Assembly (NCBI RefSeq): GCF_011303555.1
Contig: NZ_CP049868.1
Location: 4,030,001 to 4,094,000, forward strand
Origin: Pedobacter sp. HDW13
Lineage (GTDB): Bacteria > Bacteroidota > Bacteroidia > Sphingobacteriales > Sphingobacteriaceae
DNA length: 64,000 nt
Direction: 5' to 3'
Part shown: positions 1 through 9,677 of the stretch, piece by piece
Layout of the letters: each line of letters opens with the position of its first letter
Numbering within the stretch: position 1 is the stretch's first letter
Notes under the pieces: generated by a model
The model's input: the letters and a program-made list of their open reading frames with translations, nothing else
Told to the model about the DNA's origin: nothing
The model's database searches: none
Made by a program: the position numbers and the translations under genes

Positions 1-492
1 TATCCCGAATATGCATTGGAGGGCTTTGAACTCGATGTGGTAGATTACCTGTTAAAGCCTATCTCTTACGAGCGGTTTTATAAAGCAGCCCAAAAGGCAC
101 AGCAAATCTTAGCTCCTGTACCTACAGCACAGCCCGAAGTGATTCAGCAGCCTGCACCAGGCAACGACTTTATTTTTATAAAAGGAGATACCAAAAATAA
201 ATTCATCAAAGTAAATTACGACGATATTTTATACATAGAAGGGCTTAAAAACTATGTTTCGGTGTACACTGCTACTCAGCGGATCATCACCTATCAGGCC
301 CTGCGCGAGCTGGAAACGCAATTGCCAAAACCACCTTTTTACCGGATCCATAAATCGTACATCATTTCTATCGAGAAGATTAAAATGATCGATGGCAATA
401 CCGTTTTTATTAACGATGAGGCCATTCCCGTTGGCGAAACTTATAAAGAAGAGTTTTTTAAGGTGGTAAGAGAAGGGAAGAAGCAAGGATAG
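1..492 (+). CDS. LytTR-family response regulator, 3' part
   Basis: The reading frame is open from base 1, so the gene begins before the window and only its last 163 codons are present. The first residues (YPEYALEGFELDVVDYLLKP) are the end of a CheY-like receiver domain; the KP pair is the conserved lysine-proline near the fifth beta strand. After a proline-rich linker (about residues 45-55) comes a LytTR DNA-binding domain with the typical start FIFIKGD, the IEGLKNYV segment, the RIHKSYI signature and the VPVGETY-like end (IPVGETYKEEF). Such proteins are phosphorylated by LytS/YehU-type histidine kinases, whose gene is usually just upstream; that gene is not in view. The target genes cannot be told from the sequence. 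Confidence 0.92.
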   Translation, partial: YPEYALEGFELDVVDYLLKPISYERFYKAAQKAQQILAPVPTAQPEVIQQPAPGNDFIFIKGDTKNKFIKVNYDDILYIEGLKNYVSVYTATQRIITYQALRELETQLPKPPFYRIHKSYIISIEKIKMIDGNTVFINDEAIPVGETYKEEFFKVVREGKKQG

Positions 493-582
493 GTTAACTG
501 TATAAATTGGTTAACTGGTTAATTGTTAGGATGCGTTTACAGTTAACCATTTTCAATAATTAACCGATTAACCAACACTAGC
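490..582. repeat. imperfect hairpin of GGTTAACT-like units
   Basis: Directly after the regulator gene, about 492-525 contains repeated GGTTAACT/GGTTAATT units and 530-575 contains their reverse complements. TTGGTTAACTGGTTAATT pairs with the segment ending at about 575 with few mismatches. It could act as a transcription terminator or RNA-stabilising stem. It belongs to the group of tandem-unit hairpins described in the findings. Confidence 0.6.
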
Positions 583-658
583 CTCCCAAGTGTGCATAAA
601 ATCTCCCAAATATTTCTCCCGTTTTTTTTAAGTTTGCTGCATAAAGATTAAATTGAAC

Positions 659-1135
659 ATGAGCATGCAAGAAACCAATTCACTTAACCAGGTTGCCGAA
701 TTCCACACTACTTTTAAACACCCTATTCTCGAAAACCCGGTTATTCCATCTAAGCAAAGAGCTAACCTGCGTATTTCGCTTTTGACCGAGGAGCTGAAAG
801 AATTACAGGAAGCAGTAGAAAACGATGATCTGGTAGAAGTTGCCGATGCACTGTGCGATTTACAGTATGTTTTGGCCGGTGCTATACACGAATTTGGCCT
901 GGGCGGAAAATTTAAAACTTTATTTGATGAGGTGCATCGCTCTAACATGAGCAAGGCCTGCAAAACTGTAGAAGAGGCCGAAAATACCATTCAGTTCTAC
1001 TTAGATAAGGACGGAACAGAGTCTTACTACAAAGAAATCGATGGATTGTTTCTGGTATTCCGCAAATCGGACGACAAGACTTTGAAATCGATCAATTATT
1101 CTCCGGCAGATTTAAAATCGCATTTAATTTACTAA
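659..1135 (+). CDS. MazG-like nucleotide pyrophosphohydrolase
   Basis: An all-alpha NTP pyrophosphohydrolase of the MazG/dUTPase superfamily, 158 residues. The metal-binding pattern EExxE followed by ExxxD is seen as TEELKELQEAV and, about 20 residues later, EVADALCDLQY. Members hydrolyse nucleoside triphosphates to monophosphate and pyrophosphate, often to clear non-canonical nucleotides; the substrate here is unknown. The ATG at 659 was chosen; a TTG at 653 and a second ATG at 665 are alternatives. A TAAGTTTG box at 629-636 fits the Bacteroidota -7 promoter consensus. The next gene starts 3 bases after the stop, so the two are probably co-transcribed. The C-terminal 50 residues form an extension without a recognised motif. 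Confidence 0.8.
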   Translation: MSMQETNSLNQVAEFHTTFKHPILENPVIPSKQRANLRISLLTEELKELQEAVENDDLVEVADALCDLQYVLAGAIHEFGLGGKFKTLFDEVHRSNMSKACKTVEEAENTIQFYLDKDGTESYYKEIDGLFLVFRKSDDKTLKSINYSPADLKSHLIY

Positions 1136-1138
1136 TCA

Positions 1139-1990
1139 TTGAAAAGGCTAAAGCAATTAATTGGTGATTTGAAGCAGCAGCCGGATAAGCCCGATGAGGC
1201 TTTAATGCGCGAGTTTATTTTTTATTCACCTAAAATGCCGTTACGCCAGCACCAGGAACAGCTGATAGCGGAATCAAAACAATTTAGTCTACCGGTTTTC
1301 GACACCTATTTTACCCGTTCCGAAATCAGTATCAACTGTTTTAGCTGGGGTAAGGGCAAACGGAAAGTATTGCTTACCCATGGCTGGGCTTCTAAGGCAT
1401 TGGATTTCTACGAACTTATTGTCGAGCTGTTAAAAAACGACGATCTGGAGATAATCGCTTTTGATGCACCCGGAAACGGAAGTTCTGTTTCTGAATTTTC
1501 GAACCTGATGCTTTATGCCGATTCGGTTAAATCGATAGCGCTCAATTATGCACAGCCTGATATACTCATTGGTCACTCACTGGGCGGAATGGCCAATGTT
1601 ATTGCCCTGCAGGAGTTGGGTATACAACCAGAACTACTGATTAGTATTGCACCTTTAATCAGGCTCAAAGAGAATTTTGAACAAAGTCTCGATTCAGTTA
1701 GCATTACCAGCAAAGACCAGGAAGTTTTCTTTACCAATTTTGAACAAGAGTTCCCGGTTCCGGCAAGTTATTTTAACCTAACCAGTTTATACCAGTTAAA
1801 AAACGATACCAATCATTTCCTGGCTTTCGATCCCGAAGACCATATTTCACCCTATTCTTTTTTGCAGGAGTTTTTAATTCAAAACCCTGCAATTGTAGCT
1901 CAGTCATTCGAACATGTTGGGCACTATAAAATCCTTAAGTCGGTTGATGTAATTGAGGATATTGCACAGCGGATTCAAATACAGAGCTAA
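1139..1990 (+). CDS. alpha/beta hydrolase
   Basis: A 283-residue cytoplasmic protein with the alpha/beta-hydrolase fold. The oxyanion region THGWAS (about residue 80), the FDAPGNGSS strand-turn and the nucleophile elbow GHSLGG (catalytic serine near residue 146) are visible; the late histidine is probably in FEHVGHYK near residue 262. The substrate cannot be told. The start is a TTG placed 3 bases after the preceding stop codon; no in-frame ATG occurs before codon 23, which lies inside conserved sequence, so the TTG is preferred. The gene probably forms a two-gene unit with the MazG-like gene. No signal peptide is seen. Confidence 0.8.
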   Translation: MKRLKQLIGDLKQQPDKPDEALMREFIFYSPKMPLRQHQEQLIAESKQFSLPVFDTYFTRSEISINCFSWGKGKRKVLLTHGWASKALDFYELIVELLKNDDLEIIAFDAPGNGSSVSEFSNLMLYADSVKSIALNYAQPDILIGHSLGGMANVIALQELGIQPELLISIAPLIRLKENFEQSLDSVSITSKDQEVFFTNFEQEFPVPASYFNLTSLYQLKNDTNHFLAFDPEDHISPYSFLQEFLIQNPAIVAQSFEHVGHYKILKSVDVIEDIAQRIQIQS

Positions 1991-2360
1991 TTTTCTGTTT
2001 TTACAATGATTTAGCGCTACCCATGGTGGGAAGGTTTCAAAGTAATCATCTTTGGAATTGCGTGAAATAGTGACTATCTAATTTAATTTCTTCTTTTTTT
2101 GTGTCAGCTGTAATGGTTAGGAGACTATTAATTTACCACCTTAGACACCTAATGGCATCTAAAATCCGTTCTCAGATCTAAGTTCTAAGGTGTTTGAGGT
2201 AGTGAAAACCAGCTGGTAACATTTACCTCTACATTATTAGCTTGCGTCCAAAATGGTCATTTCTTAAATTTTGTGCATAAATACAGGCATCCATAACAGT
2301 GCATAACAGTTAAAATTACTGTAAATTATATTTTAGGGCAACCAAATATTAATTAACAGC
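1991..2360. other. intergenic region with hairpin and repeats before rhaT
   Basis: This 370-base stretch holds no plausible gene. An imperfect hairpin lies at about 2136-2204: the left arm contains ACCACCTTAGACACC and the right arm AAGGTGTTTGAGGTAGTG. Closer to rhaT, the 9-mer CATAACAGT occurs twice with a 10-base period (about 2292-2310), followed by ACAGT-N7-ACTGT. These could be sites for the GntR regulator of the rhamnose genes, but no matching copy was seen elsewhere, so this is a guess. Confidence 0.4.
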
Positions 2361-3454
2361 ATGCAGGCAATTTTAGGCGTTATTTTTCATTTCTTCGGTG
2401 GTTTCGCCTCCGGAAGTTTTTACATACCATATAAAAAGGTTAAAGGTTGGGCCTGGGAAAGCTATTGGATCGTAGGCGGGATATTCTCCTGGCTTATTGT
2501 TCCACCACTTGCCGCTTATTTAACCATCCCAAATTTTACCGCCATTATTAGCAGTACCAATGGCAGCATTTTATGGCTGACCTATTTTTTCGGTGTGCTT
2601 TGGGGCATTGGTGGCCTTACTTACGGTTTAGGCGTTCGTTACCTTGGCGTATCGTTAGGCAGCAGCATTATTTTGGGGCTCTGTATGGTATTGGGCTCAA
2701 TTCTGCCTTCAATTTACTTCGATTTTTTCCCACAGGCAGGTAAAGATACTTTCACCATGTTTCTGCAAACCGATTGGGGCCGCATGGTTTTACTTGGGCT
2801 ACTGGTATGTGTGCTGGGTATTGTAATCTGTGGCAGGGCTGGTATGATGAAGGAAAAAGAGATGAAAACCGACATTACCGATCCGCATGGGATGGAGGTA
2901 AAAACAGAATATAAATTTGGTCTGGGTTTATTTGTAGGCATCGTATCAGGGGTGTTAAGCGCCTGTTTCAATTTTGGTATCGAAGCCGGTAAACCTATGG
3001 CCGATGCAGCAAACGCCATCTGGAAAGCCGCTAATCCAGCTGAAACCGGTAATTTTCTTTATCAAAACAACGTTACTTATGTAATTGTACTTTGGGGTGG
3101 ACTTACCACCAACTTTATCTGGTGTATGCTACTTAATGCGCGTAACAAATCATTTGGCGATTATACCAATAAAACAACCCCACTGCTAAAAAATTATATT
3201 TTCTCAGCCCTGGCCGGTACCACCTGGTTTCTGCAATTCTTCTTTTACGGAATGGGCGAAAGTAAAATGGGTAATGGTGCAAGTTCGTGGATTCTGCACA
3301 TGGCCTTTATCATCTTAATTGCAAATGTTTGGGGCTGGTCTTAAAAGAATGGAAAGGTGTATCGCGTAAAACACTGGTAACGGTTTTGGTGGGGATTTTA
3401 ACCATCATTATTTCGGTACTCATTGTGGGGTATGGTAACAAAATTAAAGGTTAA
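2361..3454 (+). pseudogene. rhaT: L-rhamnose/proton symporter RhaT, one frameshift
   Basis: Inner-membrane permease of the RhaT family that imports L-rhamnose with a proton; about ten hydrophobic segments are visible over 364 codons. The first frame (2361-3344) runs from MQAILGVIFHFFGGFASGSF to ...IANVWGWS and stops. The other frame continues as GLVLKEWKGVSRKT and a last transmembrane segment ending VGYGNKIKG at 3454, which is the usual RhaT C-terminus. Adding one G to the GGGG at 3331-3334 restores one frame. As written, the protein lacks its last membrane helix. The lesion is either a real mutation or a homopolymer sequencing error. It heads the rhamnose cluster; rhaD follows after 30 bases. 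Confidence 0.88.
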
Positions 3455-3484
3455 TCAATAGAAAAATTTAAATAGAATATTATA

Positions 3485-5603
3485 ATGTCAATCGATACGA
3501 AAAGTTATAAGCATGTAAGCTATCTGTGGGATGAAGAGGAAGCCGCAAAACTTGCTGGTGATGAAGTTGCTTTGTTAATCTACCGCTCAAATTTATTGGG
3601 AGCTGATTTACGCCTCACCAATTATGGAGGCGGTAACACTTCTTGTAAACTGTTGGAAAAAGATCCTTTAACCGGACTGGAAACAGAAGTAATGTGGGTA
3701 AAGGGTTCGGGTGGCGATTTAGGTACCTTAAAGAAAAGTGGTTTGGCCGCTTTATATGTAGACCGTTTGCGCAGCTTGAAAAATATTTACCGTGGGTAGC
3801 TTACGAAGATGAAATGGTTGAACTGTTTAACCACTGCATTTTCGATTTAAGTTCAAAAGCACCATCAATCGATACGCCATTACACGGTTTCCTGCCGTTT
3901 AAGCATATCGATCACCTTCACCCTGATGCAGCCATTGCAATTGCAGCAGCAAAAGATGGTAAACGCATTACCCAGGAGCTGTTTAACGGTACCATTGGTT
4001 GGGTAGAGTGGAAAAAACCAGGTTTTGAGCTTGGCTTACAGTTAAAGCAGTGTTTAGATGAAAATCCGGGTATCCGCGGTATTATGTTGGGTTCGCATGG
4101 GTTATTTACCTGGGGCGATACCGCTTACGAAAGTTATCTGAATACTTTAGAAGTAATCGAAATCTGTTCAGATTACCTTAACCAGAACTACGGTAAAAAA
4201 GGCCCTGTTTTTGGCGGACAAAAAATAGAAAGTGCCGAAGCAGATAAACGTAAAAAACAAGCAGCTGCCTTAGCGCCGGTTTTACGAGGCTTGTGCTCTT
4301 CAAAACAACACATGATTGGTCATTTTACCGATGATTCACGTGTATTGGAGTTCATCAATTCAAACGATCTTAGCCGTTTAGCACCAATGGGAACCAGCTG
4401 CCCCGATCACTTTTTACGCACCAAAATCAGTCCGCTGGTTTTAGATTTAGCCAGCGATGCCGATTTATCGGATGTTAAAGCATTGAAAGAGACGCTTGAG
4501 CCTGCTTTTGAAGCTTACAGAGCGATGTATACCGATTATTATGAAACCTGTAAACATCCAAACAGTCCGGCCATTCGCGATACCAACCCGGTAGTAATTT
4601 TATACCCCGGTATTGGTATGTTTACTTTCTCGAAAGATAAACAAACAGCAAGGGTGGCGGCAGAATTTTACATCAATGCCATTAACGTAATGAAAGGGGC
4701 GGAAGCTGTTTCTGAATATACCTCTTTACCACATCAGGAAGCTTTTAACATCGAATACTGGTTGCTGGAAGAAGCAAAATTACAGCGTATGCCTAAACCC
4801 AAACCGCTTACCGGTAAAATTGCCCTAATTACAGGCAGTGCTGGCGGAATTGGAAAAGCTATTGCTAAAAAGTTTGTGGCAGAAGGTGGTGTAGTGATTT
4901 TGAACGACATGAACGCCGAGCGTTTGGAGGAAGCAGGTAACGAATTTGCTGCCCAATTTGGTAAAGATTCGTACAGCACCGCTATTTTAAATGTAACCAG
5001 CGAAGAAGATATTAAAAATGCTTTCGATGCTGCTGCACTGGCTTTTGGTGGGGTAGATATTATTGTAAACAACGCAGGTTTATCTATTTCTAAAACCATT
5101 GCCGATCATACCGAAAAAGATTGGGACCTTTTATATGATGTTTTGGTAAAAGGGCAGTTTTTTATTACCCAGGCTGCAACAAATACGATGCAAAAGCAAA
5201 ATATCGGCGGCGATATCATTAATATTGTAAGTAAGAATGCTTTAGTTAGCGGACCAAATAATGCAGGTTATGGCAGTGCGAAAGCGGCTCAATTACACTT
5301 AAGCCGGTTAAATGCTGCTGAGCTGGGCGCCGATAGTATCCGTGTAAATGTGGTTAACCCTGATGCGGTAATCAGCGATAGCAATATCTGGGCTGGGGAT
5401 GGGCAGAAGGCAGAGCGAAAGCTTATGGCATTACCGTGGCTGAGTTGCCAGCTTATTATGCAAAACGTACTTTGTTAAACCAGATTATATTACCAGATGA
5501 TATTGCCAATGCTTGCTTTGCCTTTGTTGGTGGCTTGTTGCAAAAATCAACTGGTAACGTACTTAATGTAGATGGCGGCGTAGCCATGGCATTTGTGAGA
5601 TAG
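3485..5603 (+). pseudogene. rhaD: rhamnulose-1-phosphate aldolase/alcohol dehydrogenase fusion, two frameshifts
   Basis: Bifunctional enzyme of about 705 residues. The N-terminal class II aldolase/adducin-like half (zinc aldolase) splits L-rhamnulose 1-phosphate into dihydroxyacetone phosphate and L-lactaldehyde. The C-terminal short-chain dehydrogenase half acts on lactaldehyde; it shows the Rossmann motif ITGSAGGIGKA at about residue 445, NNAG, and YGSAKAA (catalytic Tyr/Lys). Two frame breaks are seen: at GGG 3793-3795 (...SLKNIYRG, then VAYEDEMVELFNH) and at GGGG 5395-5398 (...DSNIWAG, then WAEGRAKAYGITV). One extra G at each restores a single frame to the stop at 5603, ending NVDGGVAMAFVR. 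As written, both the aldolase and the dehydrogenase C-terminus are lost. Confidence 0.88.
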
Positions 5604-5909
5604 TAAAATGTAACCACAGATGGAATTTGTACTAAAAAATGTGGTTTGTGGGGACACAAACCACGGCCATAGGAATACAATCTGTATTTATCTGTATGCA
5701 CCTGTGGTTAATAAATGTGGTCTGTGTAGACACAAACCACGGCGATAAGTTTTAAATTCAGTTTTAGTAAGTTGTTTCATCGGTCTGTGCCTGGCACGGA
5801 CCGAAAATGACTTTAATTTTTTTATAATCGTCCTCGTTTACAACGGAGATGAACGGGAAGGGCGATTGTATCGCCACAATAATTAACCTAACAAAAACCA
5901 AATATTCTC
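5604..5909. other. rhaD-rhaI intergenic region
   Basis: No gene is seen in these 306 bases. Besides the two GTGGTTTGTG hairpins, there is an inverted repeat at about 5780-5803, CGGTCTGTG-CCTGG-CACGGACCG, which could form a 9-bp stem with one G-U pair. An internal promoter for rhaI-rhaB is possible, but no clear TAnnTTTG box was found. Confidence 0.4.
5637..5745. repeat. two copies of a GTGGTTTGTG hairpin element
   Basis: Copy 1 has the perfect stem GTGGTTTGTG/CACAAACCAC with loop GGGA (5641-5664). Copy 2 has GTGGTCTGTG/CACAAACCAC with loop TAGA (5717-5740). Both are preceded by AAAT and followed by ACGGC. They are 76 bases apart and lie inside a wider inverted repeat, TAACCACAG at 5611-5619 against CTGTGGTTA at 5702-5710. 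This is an intergenic palindromic repeat between rhaD and rhaI. Its mobility and function are unknown. Confidence 0.75.
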
Positions 5910-7190
5910 ATGAATATCGAGCAGAACCAAATAGAAAAACACAATGACTCTTTGTTAACTCCACATCAGCGTAAGCTTGCTTTCTTAAAAGAAGATTGGG
6001 CACACATTGATCTGGAAAGCGTAATCCAGAAATTGGTCGATTTTCAGATTGCTATTCCAAGCTGGGCATTGGGCACAGGCGGAACCCGTTTTGGCCGTTT
6101 TGCCATTACTGGTGGAGAGCCGCGCACCATTGAAGAAAAAATTGAAGATGTAGGTTTGTTACATGCCCTAAATGGTGCAAGCGGAGCTATTTCGCTTCAC
6201 ATTCCGTGGGATATTCCTCAGAATGCCGGAGAATTAAAAAAACTGGCTGCAGGTTACGGCCTTAAGTTCGATGCCATGAATTCCAATACCTTTCAGGATC
6301 AGGCTGGTTCGGCGCACAGTTATAAGTTTGGTTCGTTACAAAATGTAAATAAAGCCATTCGCAAACAGGCGATTGAGCATAATATAGAAGTAATTAAACA
6401 TGGTATTGAGTTAGGATCTGATGCTTTAACCGTTTGGCTTGCCGATGGATCTTGTTTCCCTGGTCAGCTTAATTTCCGTAAGGCTTTCGAAAATACTTTA
6501 GAGAGTTTGCAGGAAATTTATTCGGCACTGCCCGATGATTGGAAAATGTTTGTGGAGTACAAAGCGTTTGAGCCTAATTTTTATTCGACCACTGTTGGCG
6601 ATTGGGGCCAGTCATTGCTGTATGCAAGTAAACTCGGTAAAAAGGCCTATACTTTGGTTGATTTAGGTCACCACCTGCCTAATGCCAATATCGAGCAAAT
6701 TGTTGCCCTGTTGCTAATGGAAGGAAAATTAGGTGGTTTCCATTTCAACGATTCTAAATATGGCGACGACGATTTAACCGCCGGAAGTATTAAACCTTAC
6801 CAGTTGTTTCTGATTTTTAATGAGCTGGTTGAAGGAATGGATGCAAAAGGCATGAACCATACTAAAGATCTGGGCTGGATGATCGATGCTTCACACAATG
6901 TGAAAGATCCTTTAGAAGACCTGCTTCAATCGGTCGAGGCCATTATGATTGCTTATGCACAGGCACTTTTGGTTGACAGAAAAGCGTTAAACTCTGCTCA
7001 GGATAACAACGATGTAGCCAAGGCGCAGGAAATTTTACAACATACTTTCCGTAGTGATTTAAGGGCAATTGTTGCCGAAGCACGCTTAAGGGCAGGTGCG
7101 GCATTATCGCCAATTGGTTTATACCGTGATTTAGCTGTGAGAAATAATTTAGTTAATCACCGTGGAAAAACTGTAGCTACAGGTTTGTAA
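5910..7190 (+). CDS. rhaI: L-rhamnose isomerase (RhaI type)
   Basis: A 426-residue TIM-barrel sugar isomerase that turns L-rhamnose into L-rhamnulose, the first intracellular step of the pathway. It resembles the Pseudomonas/Gram-positive RhaI group and not E. coli RhaA. Residues at places expected for metal and substrate binding are E216 (FVEYKAFEP), D251 and H254 (DLGHH), H278 (GFHFNDSKYGDDD, with acidic residues 286-288) and D326. The ATG start is followed by a short polar leader. The gene is intact, unlike its upstream neighbours, and is followed by rhaB after 14 bases. Cytoplasmic. Confidence 0.92.
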   Translation: MNIEQNQIEKHNDSLLTPHQRKLAFLKEDWAHIDLESVIQKLVDFQIAIPSWALGTGGTRFGRFAITGGEPRTIEEKIEDVGLLHALNGASGAISLHIPWDIPQNAGELKKLAAGYGLKFDAMNSNTFQDQAGSAHSYKFGSLQNVNKAIRKQAIEHNIEVIKHGIELGSDALTVWLADGSCFPGQLNFRKAFENTLESLQEIYSALPDDWKMFVEYKAFEPNFYSTTVGDWGQSLLYASKLGKKAYTLVDLGHHLPNANIEQIVALLLMEGKLGGFHFNDSKYGDDDLTAGSIKPYQLFLIFNELVEGMDAKGMNHTKDLGWMIDASHNVKDPLEDLLQSVEAIMIAYAQALLVDRKALNSAQDNNDVAKAQEILQHTFRSDLRAIVAEARLRAGAALSPIGLYRDLAVRNNLVNHRGKTVATGL

Positions 7191-7204
7191 AGAGGAGAAT
7201 AGAA
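7191..7204 (+). promoter_or_regulatory. Shine-Dalgarno-like site of rhaB
   Basis: AGAGGAG at about 7191-7197 lies 7 bases before the rhaB ATG. Most starts in this window have no purine-rich site, so this one stands out, though it is weaker than those of rpsU and hpf. Confidence 0.5.
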
Positions 7205-8590
7205 ATGCCAAAACCTGTTATTGCCATATTTGATGTTGGGAAAACGAATAAAAAACTGTTTCTGATTGATGAAAATTATCAGATCGTTTACGAACGTTCG
7301 GCCCGTTTTGTTGAAACCGTTGATGAAGATGGCGAAGTCTGCGAAAACCTGGAAAGCCTGCGTTCATCTGTTTACGATTCCCTCCATCAGGTTTTGCAGT
7401 TAAAAGAGTTTGATGTTAAGGCCATTAATTTTTCTACCTACGGTGCAAGTTTTGTGTACCTAGATGAAAATGGTGAGCCTTTAACACCACTGTACAATTA
7501 TTTAAAAGCATACCCCGAAGCACTTAAAAAGAGCTTTTATGCCACTTATGGAGGTGAGGATAAGATTTCGTTAGAAACCGCCTCACCGGTTTTGGGTAGC
7601 TTAAACTCGGGCATGCAGCTGTACCGCCTGAAGCATGAAAAGCCAGAAATATTTGACAAAGTGAAATGGGCGCTACACCTGCCTCAATACCTCAGTTATT
7701 TAATTACAGGTAAAGCCGTGGCCGATATTACCAGCATTGGCTGTCATACCCAGCTGTGGGATTTTAATAAAAACCAGTACCACAATTGGGTATCAACTGA
7801 GAAAATAGACGATAAGTTCGGGGCTTTTACACCGGCCGATTCGAGCCTGAAAACCGATTTTGAAGGCAACAGCATCAAAGTTGGTGTAGGCCTGCATGAT
7901 AGTTCTGCCGCACTGATTCCTTATCTGGCTAATTTCAATACCCCTTTTGTACTCATTTCTACCGGCACCTGGTGTATCAGTTTAAACCCTTTTAACCAGG
8001 ATCCGTTAACTGCCGAAGAACTGAAGCAGGATTGCCTCTGTTACATGCACTTTAAAGGTAAGGCCGTTAAAGCTTCGCGCATTTTTGCAGGATACGAGCA
8101 TGAGGTACAGCTTAAGCGCATCGCCGAACATTTCGACAGGGCTGCTTACCTGTTTAAGCACCTGAAGTTTAATCCGGCTATGATTTTAAAACTGGCCAAT
8201 AAAATCCCCGAGAATAAGGACGCACAGACAGGCTTTTTCGCAAACTCGGCATTTCCTGATCGCGATCTGAATCTTTTCCAAACGGCAGAAGAAGCTTATC
8301 ATCAGCTTATTTTTGATTTGGTGAAACAGCAGTTGTACTCGTTAAAATTGATTCTCAATTCGGGTGTGAAACGGATTTTTGTGGATGGGGGCTTTGGTAA
8401 AAATGCCATTTATATGCATTTGCTGGCTACCGCTATTCCAGATATTGAAGTGTATGCCTCTTCCGTTTCGCAGGCTACGGCTATAGGTACTGCTTTGGCC
8501 ATTAACGATGCCTGGAATGAAAATCCGGCACCAACGGATATGATTCAGTTAAAATACTATTCGGCCATACAACGTACATTAGATTTTTAG
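7205..8590 (+). CDS. rhaB: rhamnulokinase-like FGGY carbohydrate kinase
   Basis: A 461-residue kinase of the FGGY family. It begins with the phosphate-1 loop IAIFDVGKTNKKLFLID; later STGTWCISLNP (about residue 258) and DGGFGKN (about residue 396) match the ATP-binding elements. From its place between rhamnose isomerase and a GntR regulator, it should phosphorylate L-rhamnulose to L-rhamnulose 1-phosphate, the substrate of the upstream aldolase. The length and full set of motifs indicate an intact enzyme. Close paralogues act on L-fuculose, so the substrate is partly inferred from context. It follows rhaI by 14 bases. Confidence 0.87.
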   Translation: MPKPVIAIFDVGKTNKKLFLIDENYQIVYERSARFVETVDEDGEVCENLESLRSSVYDSLHQVLQLKEFDVKAINFSTYGASFVYLDENGEPLTPLYNYLKAYPEALKKSFYATYGGEDKISLETASPVLGSLNSGMQLYRLKHEKPEIFDKVKWALHLPQYLSYLITGKAVADITSIGCHTQLWDFNKNQYHNWVSTEKIDDKFGAFTPADSSLKTDFEGNSIKVGVGLHDSSAALIPYLANFNTPFVLISTGTWCISLNPFNQDPLTAEELKQDCLCYMHFKGKAVKASRIFAGYEHEVQLKRIAEHFDRAAYLFKHLKFNPAMILKLANKIPENKDAQTGFFANSAFPDRDLNLFQTAEEAYHQLIFDLVKQQLYSLKLILNSGVKRIFVDGGFGKNAIYMHLLATAIPDIEVYASSVSQATAIGTALAINDAWNENPAPTDMIQLKYYSAIQRTLDF

Positions 8591-8630
8591 GAATTTCCTT
8601 ATATTGGGAATCCTAATACCCCTAACCATT

Positions 8631-9662
8631 TTGAAACCAGAAGATCTAATACCCTATCTGAATGTTGATGAATACTCGTCGACACCCAAATACAAACAGC
8701 TAACCAATGCCATTTTAGCGGCGATAGAAAGTGGTAAGCTGCTTAAAAACAGTTTGCTGCCTTCTATTAATGAGCTGAGTTTTAGTTTGGAAATGTCGCG
8801 CGATACTGCAGAAAAGGGCTACCGTAATTTGCGTAAACTGGGGGTGGTAGATTCGGTTCCTGGTAAGGGTTATTTTATCATCAATACCGATTTCTCGCGA
8901 AAGCTAAAAATCTGTCTGCTGTTCAATAAGCTCAGTACACATAAAAAGATCATTTACGATTCCTTTACCAAAACCATTGGTGAGCGTGCCGCAATCGATT
9001 TTTACATCTACAACAACGATTACGCGTTGTTTAAAAAAATGATCGTAGCCAAGCGCGATGATTATTCTCACTTTGTAATTATTCCACATTTTTTAGAGGG
9101 TGGGGAAAATGCACACGAAATTATCAATACTATTCCCAAAGAGAAACTGGTTATCCTCGATAAACTTTTGCCTGGGGTAACCGGCAATTATGCTGCGGCT
9201 TACGAAAACTTTGCACAGGATATTTACGCAGCCTTGGAGCAGGCTTTAGACCGCCTTTCGAACTACCGCACCTTAAAAATTATCTTTCCGCGAAACAGCT
9301 ATTTCCCGCACGAAATATTAACTGGTTTTTACCGTTTCTGTCAGCAGTATGCTTTCGATCATAAAGTCATCCACAATATCAGAGATGAAGAAATTAACCC
9401 TGGCGAGGTGTATATCAACCTGATGGAAGATGACCTGGTGATGCTGATTGAGCGTTTGATTGCACAAAAGCTCAAAATTGGTAAAGATGTAGGTGTAATT
9501 TCTTACAACGAAACACCTTTAAAAAGAATCATTTTAGATGGAATAACCACCATTTCGACTGATTTTAGCGAGTTAGGCGCCCAGGCGGCAGAGTTTGTAT
9601 TGAGCGGCAAAACCGAGCGGGTAGAGGTTCCTTTTTATTTAAATTTGAGGAAATCGCTGTAA
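8631..9662 (+). CDS. GntR-family regulator with sugar-sensing domain
   Basis: The N-terminal winged helix (about residues 10-75) has the GntR pattern: STPKYKQLTNAILAAIESG, LLPSINELS, SRDTAEKGYRNLRKLGVV and PGKGYF. The remainder (about residues 85-343) resembles a LacI-type periplasmic-binding fold, with VGVISYNETPL and GITTISTDF near the end. The gene follows rhaB closely, so it is the likely local regulator of the rhamnose genes, sensing rhamnose or a derivative. There is no ATG near the N-terminus. A TTG at 8631 (LKPEDLIPY) is preferred; a TTG at 8604 would add nine hydrophobic residues of doubtful value. Confidence 0.85.
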   Translation: MKPEDLIPYLNVDEYSSTPKYKQLTNAILAAIESGKLLKNSLLPSINELSFSLEMSRDTAEKGYRNLRKLGVVDSVPGKGYFIINTDFSRKLKICLLFNKLSTHKKIIYDSFTKTIGERAAIDFYIYNNDYALFKKMIVAKRDDYSHFVIIPHFLEGGENAHEIINTIPKEKLVILDKLLPGVTGNYAAAYENFAQDIYAALEQALDRLSNYRTLKIIFPRNSYFPHEILTGFYRFCQQYAFDHKVIHNIRDEEINPGEVYINLMEDDLVMLIERLIAQKLKIGKDVGVISYNETPLKRIILDGITTISTDFSELGAQAAEFVLSGKTERVEVPFYLNLRKSL

Positions 9663-9677
9663 TATGTAGTTGGTCCA

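Noticed and set aside
2292..2310. CATAACAGT direct repeat as proven operator of the GntR regulator
   Set aside because: The repeat occurs only once in the cluster and was not found upstream of rhaI or the regulator gene, so there is no support beyond position.
3331..5398. Phase variation of the rhamnose genes by G-run slippage
   Set aside because: The runs are only three to four G long, too short for usual phase-variable tracts; error or ordinary mutation is more likely.
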